From Tolypothrix tenuis PCC 7101 (lineage in GTDB: Bacteria > Cyanobacteriota > Cyanobacteriia > Cyanobacteriales > Nostocaceae): a DNA stretch of 64,000 bases. Location of the stretch: positions 8,077,974 through 8,141,973 of the forward strand of contig NZ_AP018248.1 of the NCBI RefSeq assembly GCF_002368295.1. Reading direction: 5' to 3'. The notes below the pieces were generated by a model, which was not told the DNA's origin, did no database searches, and worked only from the letters and a program-made list of their open reading frames with translations. Of this stretch, positions 34,304 through 43,325 are shown piece after piece (position 1 is the stretch's first letter; every line of letters starts with the position of its first letter). Made by a program: the position numbers and the translations under genes.

Positions 34304-36232
34304 CTAAGATTCCCTTCCCGATGTCCAGGTATCACGCCATTTCACAGTACCTTCTTTGGCAATTACCCAGCGACGAGGAACGGTATTCTCCCGCAGGGGC
34401 GATTGCCCTTCGCGCCACATGGCATATTTATAACTAATTAACTTACCAGTACTCTCATCAAAGGGAATCTCTGCAAACCAGGTGTTGGTGTTGATGTACT
34501 CTAGGGGATAGGCTTTGCTGATATCCCAGTTACCCAACTCTGGACAATCTCCTGTAACTACGATAATTTCACCAGGTTGAGTTTGTACACCGTTTAATTG
34601 CACGCGGACAATTGTTTGTCCTTTGATTCTTTCACCAACGTGGCTGAAAACAATCACTCCCCGTTCTGCAAGTACTAAGTTGTGAATTTTGCCGTCTTTG
34701 ACTTCATACTTATTGCGTGTGATTACACAAGTATGTTCACCATCTGGTAATTCTGTTTCGACTTCCTCTAGAGTGACTTCTCCCCCGCGATTCAAAGCGA
34801 CAAAGCACAAAGAATCACGATAACGGCGCACGTAGCAATAAACATCTTCAGTTAAGTATTTTTGCCAGTGGCTACCCATTGATATGGCTGGGTTTAATCG
34901 CCGTAAGCCAGATAATAATCTGACGTAACGGTAAATTTCTGTATCAGTATCCCAACTTTCCATCATTGGGCGATTGTAGGGATCGTTTCCGCCATCGGTA
35001 TCGTTATGCAGATATTGTTCTGTGCCGTAATAAATGCAGGGAATACCACGACAAGTCATAATGAGAGCGATCGCAACTTTTAACATCGCTGGATCAGGGT
35101 TCAGCGATTGGAAGCGAGACATATCGTGGTTATCGATAAAGGTAATTAACTCTGTAGCACCACTGTAGCGATGGTCTTGGTCAAAGATATATTGAATGGT
35201 ATGGAAACCGTTTTCTGAACCTTGAGCTAATGCGGCTCTAATGGCTACACACAACCCAAAGTCTAGAATTGTCATCCCTGAGTTATTGGCAAATTCCACA
35301 GAGCGATCGTCACTGGGACTACTATAAATCCATTCGCCAAAAATAAAGACATCTGGCTTGTGATTGCACATATCACCAGTGAATTCTTGCCAAAACCAAA
35401 TCGGCATATGCTTAACAGTATCCACCCGTAAAGCATCTACACCCCGATCTAACCATTGTTTAATCGCCGACTTGATATACTCCCGGTATTCGCTATTATT
35501 TTCATTAAAGGTTGCTAGACCAGCTAATTCGCAATTCTGAACTTGCCAATCATCTTCCCAGTTTTGCACTTCACCGTAGTGATGATACCAATGATTTACA
35601 TCATCATTGAAGTCAGCAATTTTCACGCCATCATCATATAATTCGCCTTTGCTACCACTAGTATCTGGAGTGCTATGGTTGCAAACAATATCTAGTATTA
35701 ACTTCATGTTGCGCTTATGCATTTCTGCAATTAAGCGGTCAAAAGTTGTATCTTTTGTCTCTTGAGTAGCGTTTAAAGAAGGGTTTTCGTCTTTAGCAAT
35801 AAATCGAGGATTGAGTCGCTTAAAGTCTTTTGTCCAGTAGCCATGTATGGCAGCATTACCAACAAATAATTCTTCAACTTGTTCAAATAAAGGAGTTAGC
35901 CAAATAGCTGTTACTCCCATGTTTTTCAAATAGTCTAATTTATCAATTACACCTTGTAAATCTCCACCCCAGTATTTACCCCAGTCTTGTCCTGTGGGGT
36001 CGTAGAGTTCTGAGTTGATACCTTCGCTATTATCTGGATCGCCATCATGAAAGCGATCAACAACGATAAAGTAAATAGTTTCTTGACGAAATTCAATATC
36101 TCTGGTGTAGAGAAATTCTAAATTAATGTCTGTCTCAGTTGGCGGTGATTGAATAATATTTTCTACTTCTTGATTGGGAGCATCTACTTTGTATTGCTCT
36201 GGAGAAAATTGAGATGGGGGAGTCTGTACCAT
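34304..36232 (-). CDS. GH13 alpha-amylase family enzyme with C-terminal CBM20
   Basis: A 642-residue glycoside hydrolase acting on alpha-1,4-glucans (glycogen or starch), possibly with transglycosylating (CGTase-like) ability. The GH13 barrel has DIVCNH, the nucleophile Asp271 (DALRVDTVKH), the acid/base Glu300 (FIFGEWIYS) and the transition-state Asp370 (FIDNHD). An all-beta domain follows. A C-terminal CBM20 starch-binding module (about 540-640) contains GDCPELGNWDISKAYPL. There is no signal peptide, so it is probably cytosolic and used in glycogen turnover. Confidence 0.9.
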   Translation of the reverse strand: MVQTPPSQFSPEQYKVDAPNQEVENIIQSPPTETDINLEFLYTRDIEFRQETIYFIVVDRFHDGDPDNSEGINSELYDPTGQDWGKYWGGDLQGVIDKLDYLKNMGVTAIWLTPLFEQVEELFVGNAAIHGYWTKDFKRLNPRFIAKDENPSLNATQETKDTTFDRLIAEMHKRNMKLILDIVCNHSTPDTSGSKGELYDDGVKIADFNDDVNHWYHHYGEVQNWEDDWQVQNCELAGLATFNENNSEYREYIKSAIKQWLDRGVDALRVDTVKHMPIWFWQEFTGDMCNHKPDVFIFGEWIYSSPSDDRSVEFANNSGMTILDFGLCVAIRAALAQGSENGFHTIQYIFDQDHRYSGATELITFIDNHDMSRFQSLNPDPAMLKVAIALIMTCRGIPCIYYGTEQYLHNDTDGGNDPYNRPMMESWDTDTEIYRYVRLLSGLRRLNPAISMGSHWQKYLTEDVYCYVRRYRDSLCFVALNRGGEVTLEEVETELPDGEHTCVITRNKYEVKDGKIHNLVLAERGVIVFSHVGERIKGQTIVRVQLNGVQTQPGEIIVVTGDCPELGNWDISKAYPLEYINTNTWFAEIPFDESTGKLISYKYAMWREGQSPLRENTVPRRWVIAKEGTVKWRDTWTSGRES

Positions 36233-36653
36233 AAAAATTTCAAAGTTATAGAGAATAAAAGTTTGCAGCCTTCAGAAGATGTCGTGGTGAACTTATTCAT
36301 GTAACTGCAAACATGGGTATTATCTAATCATATTTCTGCTTTAGGCATCTATCTCCAGTTACTAACAGCTTCTGTCTTTGGTATGACTTAAAGCAATAAG
36401 CTATATATCTTGGGATATCAATAGCTAGAGAGCAGGCATTTTATGGAAGCGATCGCTGTATATAAACGAAAGATAGATTTATCGTATGGGCAATGCAATA
36501 TTGTTATGCTCTTTTGTAAATTCCTAAAAATATTTTCATTAATACAGTCAAAAAGCTCTCATATTTAAATGAGAGCTTTTCAATATTTTATATGGTTCGG
36601 CTAATTATTATAGAACTCATATTTGATTTTTGAAACTCAAGCGTAACGCATTT
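36233..36653. other. Intergenic region, no gene seen
   Basis: 421 bp between the amylase start and the small secreted protein stop (both on the minus strand). Apart from the terminator hairpin at 36551-36580 and one HIP1-type GCGATCGC near 36450, I see no feature. Confidence 0.4.
36551..36580 (-). terminator. Rho-independent terminator
   Basis: AAAAGCTCTCAT (36551-36562) pairs with ATGAGAGCTTTT (36569-36580), loop of six. It lies 74 bp beyond the stop of the secreted protein at 36654 on the minus strand. Confidence 0.75.
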
Positions 36654-37007
36654 TTATTGCTTCTGTTCTGCTTGCGGACTCGGCACAACATTGACAGGTG
36701 AAATATTCTGATTTGGTTTTTGAATATTACTTCTCCTTTGTCTATATACTTGGTTTTGAGCGCAATTGATGCTAGCAGTATGTTCACGGTTCTTTTTTGC
36801 TGCATTCAAGCAATGAACATAAGCAGCTCGTTCGCGCCCTCGCAGTCGCCCACCTGCATTAGAGCGAATGTTATTCACTGGTAAATTGGTATTATCTGTT
36901 GATACATTAGCGTTGGTTTGTTCAAGTTTAGGTTTAGCTGAAACGCTTGGTATTGTCAGCAAAGAAAATAACAGCAAAATTGAAGCTGTGTAACAATATT
37001 TTTTCAT
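36654..37007 (-). CDS. Small secreted basic protein, hypothetical
   Basis: A 117-residue protein taken from the MKKYCYTAS start; a start five codons upstream (37022) is equally open. A Sec signal peptide (about 1-24, SVSAKP cleavage) precedes an Asn/Arg-rich mature chain with GGRLRGRERAAYVHCLNAAKKNRE and one Cys pair (CLNAA, INCAQ). The function is unknown. A terminator follows. Confidence 0.6.
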   Translation of the reverse strand: MKKYCYTASILLLFSLLTIPSVSAKPKLEQTNANVSTDNTNLPVNNIRSNAGGRLRGRERAAYVHCLNAAKKNREHTASINCAQNQVYRQRRSNIQKPNQNISPVNVVPSPQAEQKQ

Positions 37008-37113
37008 AGCTATGTTTGCCAAAAATTAATAATTTTAAGAGCGTACTCTTAGAGGATGTTTGAAAATTCTGTAGTAGTGTATCAAATATTTTTTACCCCA
37101 CCCTAGCCCTCCC

Positions 37114-37316
37114 CTTAGAAAGCAGGGCTGATTCATTCGATAAGGTATGTATTTTGTCAATATGATTGGCGATAAATATTCGGGCAAAAGTCATGAATTA
37201 TTGACCATATTGATGCCTAAGATTGAATGCCAATTGAATACCTTGCTGATTTTTCATCTCCTGAACCCTTGATTTTTCAAGGCTTTTAGGGAATGAAACA
37301 GCCCTGCCTTAGAAAG
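37114..37316. mobile_element. MITE copy 1 with 10-bp target duplication
   Basis: The element (37124-37306, 183 bp) begins CAGGGCTGATTCATTC and ends GAATGAAACAGCCCTG, an inverted repeat. It is flanked on both sides by the direct repeat CCTTAGAAAG (37114-37123 and 37307-37316). Removing it rebuilds the palindromic target CCCCTTAGAAAGGGG. It has no coding capacity. It is related along its whole length to copy 2. Confidence 0.75.
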
Positions 37317-37345
37317 GGGAGGGAACTGGATTTTCCGGTCTCCCC

Positions 37346-37540
37346 CCTTTCCAAGGCAGGGCCGTTTCATTCGTAAGGATATGTATTTTGTCAATATGAT
37401 TGGCGATAAATATTAGGACAAAAGTCATAAATTCTTGACCATTTTGATCCCTAATATTAAATGCCTTGCTTATTTTTCATCTCCTGAACCCTTGCATTTT
37501 CAAGGCTTTTAGGGAATGAAACAGCCCTGCCTTTCCAAGG
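37346..37540. mobile_element. MITE copy 2 with 11-bp target duplication
   Basis: The element (37357-37529, 173 bp) begins CAGGGCCGTTTCATTC and ends GAATGAAACAGCCCTG. It is flanked by the direct repeat CCTTTCCAAGG (37346-37356 and 37530-37540). The restored target is the palindrome CCCCCCTTTCCAAGGGGGG. It shares with copy 1 the internal blocks TATGTATTTTGTCAATATGA, TTGGCGATAAATATT and CATCTCCTGAACCCTTG, with small deletions. Confidence 0.75.
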
Positions 37541-37974
37541 GGGGATTAAGGGGGGTAAAAGTGCAATTAAAATCACAGGAAAAAACTTTTCAAACAACCT
37601 CTTAGATTAAAAATGACATTAAATATTCAAATAAATAATGTTGTAAGCACCTAATATTAAAAATTTATTGTTAACCAATTGCAGTGTAAATTATTATCTA
37701 ATTGTCAGTAAAAATATTTATTATTTATGATTTTTTCTAAAAACAATATATATGTCATGAAATTTACTAGCTAACCTGTGCAAATTGTCATAAGCATATA
37801 TATGCAGTATTAAAAATCAAAAAGCTGATAGTTTAATACTTAACAAGGCTTACTGATCCGATACCCAAATTTTCAAAAAGTCGGGTATCTAAATCCTGTG
37901 TCAATCCTTGGTGGTGCGTTAGCCTGCGGCGTAACACACCCTACCCCAAGTACAGGTTTTCACAACAATTTAAT

Positions 37975-38415
37975 CAGCAAAAGCAGATATTGCTTACTCA
38001 AAAGCAGCTTTTGCTTTCTCATTGCAGTGTATTTAGTAAGTCAAAGTAAATATGACTTATTCAAAAGCAGCTTTTGCTTTCTCATTGCAGTGTATTGAGC
38101 AAGTCAAAGCAGATATGACTTATTCAAAAGCTGCTTTTACTTTCTCATTTCAGTGTATTTAGCAAGCAAAAGTAGATATGACTTATTCAAAAGCAGCTTT
38201 TGCTTTCTCATTTCAGTGTATTGAGCAAGTCAAAGCAGATATGACTTATTCAAAAGCTGCTTTTACTTTCTCATTTCAGTGTATTTAGCAAGTCAAAGCA
38301 GATATGACTTATTCAAAAGCTGCTTTTACTTTCTCATTTCAGTGTATTTAGCAAGCAAAAGTAGATATGACTTATTCAAAAGCAGCTTTTGCTTTCTCAT
38401 TTGCGTATTTCCTTG
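37975..38415. repeat. Seven-unit 63-bp tandem repeat
   Basis: Period exactly 63 bp (the ATAT landmark recurs at 37987, 38050, 38113, 38176, 38239, 38302 and 38365). Each unit has a palindrome AAAAGC-A/T-GCTTTT. Most also carry AAGTCA and TGACTT as a second inverted repeat. Units 3, 5 and 6 appear identical; unit 4 resembles unit 7. There are no spacers, so it is not a CRISPR array. It ends about 140 bp before the beta-lactamase gene. Confidence 0.9.
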
Positions 38416-38553
38416 CAGAAATCGCAGCATAAATACAGCAGATGGCAAGTTAGTGAGGTACGCTGTATGTTAAGAATTTTTGATGGTGCTTCCTTATTTT
38501 GAATTTCGCCTTGCGGTGCTAGTTTGTCAATCAGTTTTGTAGGTTAGATATTT

Positions 38554-39405
38554 ATGTTTCCCAAGCGACGAATTTTTTCAGCAACGATTATCGCTATTGG
38601 TATCTTAGTGACATTTTTAGGAATTAGCAGTTTTCAAAGTTTACCAGCAAATTCTCAGGAAATTCCAAAACCTACCCTTACAGCAACTGTTGACTTGGGA
38701 CGCTCATTTAATCAGTTGGGTATTCAAGGTTCTATTTTAATTTACGATCGCAACAACAAAAAATTTTACGAACACAATGCGGCGCGCAATTCACAAGCGT
38801 TCCTACCCGCTTCGACTTTCAAAATTTTTAACTCGCTTGTCGCCTTGGAGACTGGAGTCATCCCCAATGATGTGGCTGTGTTGACTTGGGATGGTATTCA
38901 GCGCCAATTTCCCAGATGGAATCAAGATACCAATATCCGCCAAGCATTTAAAAATTCTACAGTTTGGTTTTATCAAGTGCTGGCGCGCAGAGTTGGTTAC
39001 GAACGGATGAATAAATTTATCCAGCAAGTTAGCTATGGAAATCGTCAAATTGGTACACCTGAGCAAATTGATAAATTTTGGTTAGAAGGGCCACTAAAAA
39101 TTACAGCCAGACAACAAATTGAGTTTTTAGAACGTCTCCAGCGCCAAGATTTACCTTTCTCACAGCGGACTTTTGATTTAGTCAAAGATATTATGATTTA
39201 CGAAAGTACTCCCGACTATATACTGCGAGGAAAAACAGGTTTAGCTACAAGTGTTACTCCTAATTTTGGCTGGTTTGTAGGATATTTGGAACAGAATAAT
39301 AATGTTTATTTCTTTGCAACAAATATTGATATTCGCAATGAAAATGATGCTCCGGTTCGCATTGAAATTACTCGGCGTAGTCTCAAGGCTTTAGGGTTAT
39401 TATGA
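38554..39405 (+). CDS. Class D (OXA-type) beta-lactamase
   Basis: A 283-residue serine beta-lactamase family protein, exported to the periplasm by an N-terminal signal/anchor (about 8-34). All class D motifs are present: Ser87-x-x-Lys90 (STFK), Ser135-Thr-Val137, Tyr161-Gly-Asn, Trp176 (FWLEGPLKIT, which stabilises the carboxylated Lys) and Lys227-Thr-Gly. An active enzyme is therefore expected. Such genes are intrinsic in many cyanobacteria, and nothing nearby (no integron or transposase) suggests recent acquisition. The unusual neighbour is the 63-bp repeat array upstream. The substrate range cannot be read from sequence. Confidence 0.92.
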   Translation: MFPKRRIFSATIIAIGILVTFLGISSFQSLPANSQEIPKPTLTATVDLGRSFNQLGIQGSILIYDRNNKKFYEHNAARNSQAFLPASTFKIFNSLVALETGVIPNDVAVLTWDGIQRQFPRWNQDTNIRQAFKNSTVWFYQVLARRVGYERMNKFIQQVSYGNRQIGTPEQIDKFWLEGPLKITARQQIEFLERLQRQDLPFSQRTFDLVKDIMIYESTPDYILRGKTGLATSVTPNFGWFVGYLEQNNNVYFFATNIDIRNENDAPVRIEITRRSLKALGLL

Positions 39406-40124
39406 GGTGAATTGTGTAGTTAATTTCAATTTGAAACAAGAATGTGACAGATTGTGGGGGTAAGGCAATGCCCATACGTGTCAACTTAACGTGAAACCCG
39501 CTTGGTTGCAAGGTTTCGTCCTCACCCTGTGCCCCTCTCCCTCAGGGAGAAGGGAGCAAGAGATTCAATTCCCCTTCTCCAGGGGGAGAAGGGGTTAGGG
39601 GATGAGGGCGCGAGGTATTTGTACAACGCCTGCCCTATATAGCTTTTAGCTTAAGTTGACACCAATGGGTAAGGCAATGCCCATACGTGTCAACTTAACG
39701 TGAAACCCGCTTGGTTGAAAGGTTTCGCCCTCACCCTGTGCCCCTCTCCCTGAGGGAGAAGGGAGCAAGAAATTCAATTCCCCTTCTCCCTGAGGGAGAA
39801 GGGGTTAGGGGATGAGGGCGCGAGGTATTTGTACAATGCCCGCCCTATATAGCTTTTAGCTTAAGTTGAAACAGGTGGGCATTGCCTTGCCCTCTAGAAT
39901 ATTATTGATTTGTTGCAAACATTATTTGATTTGGTATTAATACCAATTTGAAAAAATCATGCGAAAGATGGTTAGGGCACGGCATCCAAAAATTTCTGGT
40001 ATATTCAATTATCTTACTGGTGCCTTGCCCCTACAAAGAATTTATATGTGGCAAAGATTATTTGAATTGGTATTATTACCCTTTACCCTTTTACCTTTCC
40101 CCCTTAACCCTACACTAGGAATAT
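39406..40124. other. Repeat-filled intergenic region between bla and PPK2 genes
   Basis: 719 bp of noncoding repeats. A tandem pair of ~200-bp elements (39461-39890) is followed by two degenerate ~60-bp copies of a GTGCCTTGCCC, TTGCAAA, ATTATTTGA block (39883-39943 and 40018-40076). The first copy ends in the perfect palindrome TTGGTATTAATACCAA (39931-39946). Confidence 0.6.
39461..39890. repeat. Tandem pair of ~200-bp inverted-repeat elements (MITE-like)
   Basis: Two direct copies (core 39480-39660 and 39689-39869) share nearly all bases. Each core begins GTCAACTTAA and ends TTAAGTTGA. At the outer ends GTAAGGCAATGCCCAT (39461 onward) is mirrored by GTGGGCATTGCCTTGC (39875-39890), giving ~30-bp imperfect terminal inverted repeats. 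Inside is a CCCTCTCCC/GGGAGAAGGG palindrome. There is no coding capacity. Confidence 0.75.
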
Positions 40125-41633
40125 TTAACTAAAACGATTTGCTCGTTTGCGGCGTTTTATTTCTGCTTGAATGGCATTAACCACAGTTTCAACTACTTTA
40201 ACTCTGGCATAATATTTATCATTAGCAGCAACGATTGTCCAAGGCGCAGTTGGGGTAGTGGTGCGTTGAATTGCTTGATTAACTGCAACTTCGTAATAAG
40301 GCCACTTTTCCCGATTGCGCCAATCTTCATCGGTGAGTTTGTACTGTTTAAAAACATCATTTTGGCGTTCAGTAAAGCGCTTTAGTTGTTCCTCTGGGCT
40401 AATGTGTAGCCATAATTTAACTAAAACGTAACCTGCACTGGTTAATTGGGCTTCAAATTCGTTAATTTCTTGATAGGCTCTGCGCCACTCGGTTTCTAGT
40501 GCAAATCCTTCGACTCGCTCAACTAAAACACGCCCATACCAAGAACGATCAAAAATACCAATTGTGCCAACTGTGGGTAATCGTCGCCAAAATCGCCAGA
40601 GGTAATGATGGGCTTTTTCTTCATCTGAAGGTGCAGCAAAGGGATGGACGAAGTAACTCCGGGGATCGAGGATATCAGTTAAACGCTTAATAGCTCCACC
40701 TTTACCTGCTGCATCCCAACCTTCAAATAGCACTAATACAGGAATTTGATGTTTGTGGATGCTTAACTGCAACTGACGCAGTTGTATTTGTTCTCTAGCT
40801 AATTGCTCCTCGTAGTCTACTTCGGAAAGACTTTGGTTTAAATCAACCTGAGCCAGGATGTTAGGTTCTGTGGGTTCTAAATGCGCTTGTGGCGGTATTA
40901 TCGGCGCAGGAAGTTTAATTTCTAGTCTATCCAGCGCAGTTGTTAAAGTAGCTACTAGATGAGTTAGTACTTTTACCCTAGCCCAGCGTTGGGAATCACC
41001 TTCTATTAAAGTCCAGGGAGAACTCCCAGTACTAGTTTGCACTAGCATTTCCTCAGCAAAAGCCGTATAGCGATCGTAATGTTTTTCTTGCTGCCAATCT
41101 TCCTTACGTACCCGCCAAGCTGTCAGGGGATCTTTAGCATATTCTTTCAAGCGGCTTTTTAATTCTTTACGGCTGAGATGTATCCAAAATTTAGCGATCG
41201 CAACTCCATCATCTACCATTTGCCGTTCAAAAGAATTAATTTGCCCCATTAAGGTGGGGATTTGAGCGTTTGACACAAGCTCAAATAAACGGTCTTCTAA
41301 AACATGGGTGTACCAACTATGGTAAAAAATGCTGATTACGCCTTGGGATGGTAGTTTTTCCCAAAACCTCCAGAGAAAGGGATATTGGCGTTCTTCGGGT
41401 GTAGCCGCCCAAATGGGATGAACTTTAAATCCACGGGGGTCAATATAAGATACCATTTGCTTGACTAACCCACCTTTACCAGAAGCAGCCCAACCTTCCA
41501 AGACGACAATCACAGGTAATTTTTTTTCCCAACAAGCAGTTTGCAACACCCGCAGTTGATGCATGAGTCTGTCAATCTCAGACTTATAAGTTGCTTTCTC
41601 TAAAGTCAAGCTTAAATCTAGTGTATTTAACAT
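40125..41633 (-). CDS. pap: Two-domain PPK2 family polyphosphate:AMP phosphotransferase
   Basis: A 502-residue protein made of two PPK2 domains (about 10-240 and 270-495). Such class II PPK2/PAP enzymes phosphorylate AMP to ADP with polyphosphate. The C-terminal domain has a standard Walker A (EGWDAAGKGG), the lid and FDRSWYGRVLVERVEG. In the N-terminal domain Walker A is kept (EGWAASGKGG) but the FDRSWYGR motif reads FYHSWYTH, losing the catalytic Asp. Only the C-terminal half is therefore expected to be active, as in known tandem enzymes. Confidence 0.88.
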   Translation of the reverse strand: MLNTLDLSLTLEKATYKSEIDRLMHQLRVLQTACWEKKLPVIVVLEGWAASGKGGLVKQMVSYIDPRGFKVHPIWAATPEERQYPFLWRFWEKLPSQGVISIFYHSWYTHVLEDRLFELVSNAQIPTLMGQINSFERQMVDDGVAIAKFWIHLSRKELKSRLKEYAKDPLTAWRVRKEDWQQEKHYDRYTAFAEEMLVQTSTGSSPWTLIEGDSQRWARVKVLTHLVATLTTALDRLEIKLPAPIIPPQAHLEPTEPNILAQVDLNQSLSEVDYEEQLAREQIQLRQLQLSIHKHQIPVLVLFEGWDAAGKGGAIKRLTDILDPRSYFVHPFAAPSDEEKAHHYLWRFWRRLPTVGTIGIFDRSWYGRVLVERVEGFALETEWRRAYQEINEFEAQLTSAGYVLVKLWLHISPEEQLKRFTERQNDVFKQYKLTDEDWRNREKWPYYEVAVNQAIQRTTTPTAPWTIVAANDKYYARVKVVETVVNAIQAEIKRRKRANRFS

Positions 41634-41640
41634 AATAATT

Positions 41641-41680
41641 TTTAATTCGTAATTCGTAATTCGTAACTCTTAATTAAGAA
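41641..41680. repeat. STRR (TAATTCG) upstream of PPK2 gene
   Basis: Three to four TAATTCG iterations followed by an imperfect inverted copy (GAATTGCG-like), directly ahead of the PPK2 start codon. Confidence 0.6.
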
Positions 41681-41912
41681 TTGCGAATTTTTCGGGATAC
41701 TGATTGCTGAATTATAGATAATATGCCGAAAACACTAGAGTAAACATAAATGGTAAGTGAAATATAAATTTGTTAACAACTATTTAAGGAATTTGGCTTC
41801 AGGCTCGTGACAGTATAAATAGCAGCTGCCTTGCTGCTTAAGACTGTATACAAGCAGTAGTGGGCGTGGATAGCCAATCCAAGTCAACTACTCAGGGTAA
41901 AACTTTTCTCTA

Positions 41913-43148
41913 ATGGTGATTGGCATGACTGAAACACCGATGAATGTGAGGTTTCCTCAAGGACGCACAGCTTTTTTGCTGATTCATGGGATTGGCGAAC
42001 AAAATCCTTATGAAACTGTAGACTATTTTGCTCAGAACTTCCTCAAATATTTTCAAGGGCAGAATTTACCAACTGAATTAGAACATTTAATTGCTAGGCG
42101 TAAACTAGCTAATGGCGGTGCGTGGACAGAAAGCTTTGTTAGGTTAAGTCCTCCTCATAATGAACAAGATTTAATTGATGTTCATGAATATTATTGGGCA
42201 CCTGATACAGAAAATAAAACCACTGTACCTGAGATATTACAATGGGCGGAACAAACCCTAGATGGGACAATTAAGTTTTACAACCGTAAGGAAAATAAAG
42301 ATTTATTAGATAAATTACTGGATAACCAACATCGCCAAGGTGTATTTAAATTCCGACTGCGATCGCTGACTTTATTCTTGCGGTTATTTAACTTCCTTTA
42401 CCCTGGATTACGATTAGCAATTTTGTTAGTTTTGTTATTAACTGGTCCTATGCTCAAAGGACGTTTTTTACAATCAGCATGGAAACTTAGTAAACAACTA
42501 ATTACGCCACCTTTGGTTAATTTTGTGGGTGATGTTTCTATCTACACTAAAACTAATCCCAAATCACCTTACCAAAGAATTCGTCAGCAAGTAATTACAG
42601 ATTGTCTAGCTTTGTTGCAACAAATTAGCCAAGACCCGCACGCAAGATACGATCAAGTGATTATTGCGGGACATTCCCTTGGTAGTTGTATTGCTTACGA
42701 TACCTTAAATCTTCTCTGTATTGAGGCCAGCCTGGATAAGGAATCTAGTGCAAATATGGGTATTGATAAGCTGAAAGGATTAATTACTTTTGGCTCACCT
42801 TTAGATAAAATTGCTTTTTTCTTTCGCGAAACTGCAGAGGAACAGCAATATATTAGACAACGTATTTTAGAACACCTTAATTCTTTCCGCGTCAAGCCAG
42901 AATTTACGCGCAAAATTTCCTATTTATCGAAAAATCCAGTAACTTGTAAGCTTGAGCAACTCAAATGGGTGAATTATTTTCACTTGAAAGACCCAATTAG
43001 CGGTAATCTAGATTACTACGAAAATTTAGAAAATGAGGAAATGACCGATAAAACAAAGTGGGGAACTGATGGTCACTTAATTTACTGGACTAGTATGAAG
43101 TTCTATGAGAGCATTACTAATCACTTTTTATATGTCTCAAAAAAATAA
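41913..43148 (+). CDS. Predicted serine hydrolase (alpha/beta hydrolase, lipase-like)
   Basis: A 411-residue protein. FLLIHGIGEQNPYET (about 21-35) forms the oxyanion-side HG motif, and IIAGHSLGSCIAYD (about 248-261) holds the nucleophile Ser. A hydrophobic segment (about 160-180, FLYPGLRLAILLVLLLTGPML) may dip into the membrane. The acid is probably in LITFGSPLDK (Asp, about 292) and the His in WGTDGHLIYW near the C-terminus. The substrate is unknown; the size and HGIGEQ motif match cyanobacterial hypothetical hydrolases. Confidence 0.75.
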   Translation: MVIGMTETPMNVRFPQGRTAFLLIHGIGEQNPYETVDYFAQNFLKYFQGQNLPTELEHLIARRKLANGGAWTESFVRLSPPHNEQDLIDVHEYYWAPDTENKTTVPEILQWAEQTLDGTIKFYNRKENKDLLDKLLDNQHRQGVFKFRLRSLTLFLRLFNFLYPGLRLAILLVLLLTGPMLKGRFLQSAWKLSKQLITPPLVNFVGDVSIYTKTNPKSPYQRIRQQVITDCLALLQQISQDPHARYDQVIIAGHSLGSCIAYDTLNLLCIEASLDKESSANMGIDKLKGLITFGSPLDKIAFFFRETAEEQQYIRQRILEHLNSFRVKPEFTRKISYLSKNPVTCKLEQLKWVNYFHLKDPISGNLDYYENLENEEMTDKTKWGTDGHLIYWTSMKFYESITNHFLYVSKK

Positions 43149-43227
43149 GGCAGCAAAAAACCTGACTTTATACTAAAAGTTATTCGTTGGTTGTTAAATA
43201 AACCTTAAATAAATTATGGCTACAATG

Positions 43228-43253
43228 GCGAATCTTCGTTAAGGGAGATTCGC
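43228..43253 (+). terminator. Rho-independent terminator after the hydrolase gene
   Basis: GCGAATCT (43228-43235) pairs with AGATTCGC (43246-43253) and is followed by TTTATTG. It separates the hydrolase gene from the TerB-like gene. Confidence 0.7.
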
Positions 43254-43325
43254 TTTATTGCGAAACTTGCCATTCTCTCTTTTAATCAGTGATGAATAGA
43301 AAGCTATTTTTTGGAGGTAGCAATA

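Larger units (their letters stand above)
37023..38553. other. 1.5-kb repeat-dominated intergenic region
   Basis: No convincing gene. It contains two MITE copies (37124-37306, 37357-37529), an AT-rich stretch (37590-37850), a GATACCC/GGGTATC hairpin (37860-37890), an interspersed GTGCGTTA repeat (37916-37943) and seven 63-bp units (37975-38415). Short open frames over the array are interrupted by stops in alternate units and are not credible. Confidence 0.6.

Noticed and set aside
37975..38415. 63-bp array as a CRISPR
   Set aside because: Whole units repeat with no unique spacers, the unit is too long, and no cas genes are near.
37898..38473. Short open frames across the 63-bp array as a repeat protein
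   Set aside because: The frames are interrupted by stops in units ending TATTGA, lack ribosome sites, and exist only because 63 is a multiple of three.
38554..39405. Beta-lactamase as a recently acquired mobile resistance gene
   Set aside because: No integron, transposase or composition break flanks it; class D genes are common chromosomal genes in cyanobacteria. The repeats nearby are of host type.
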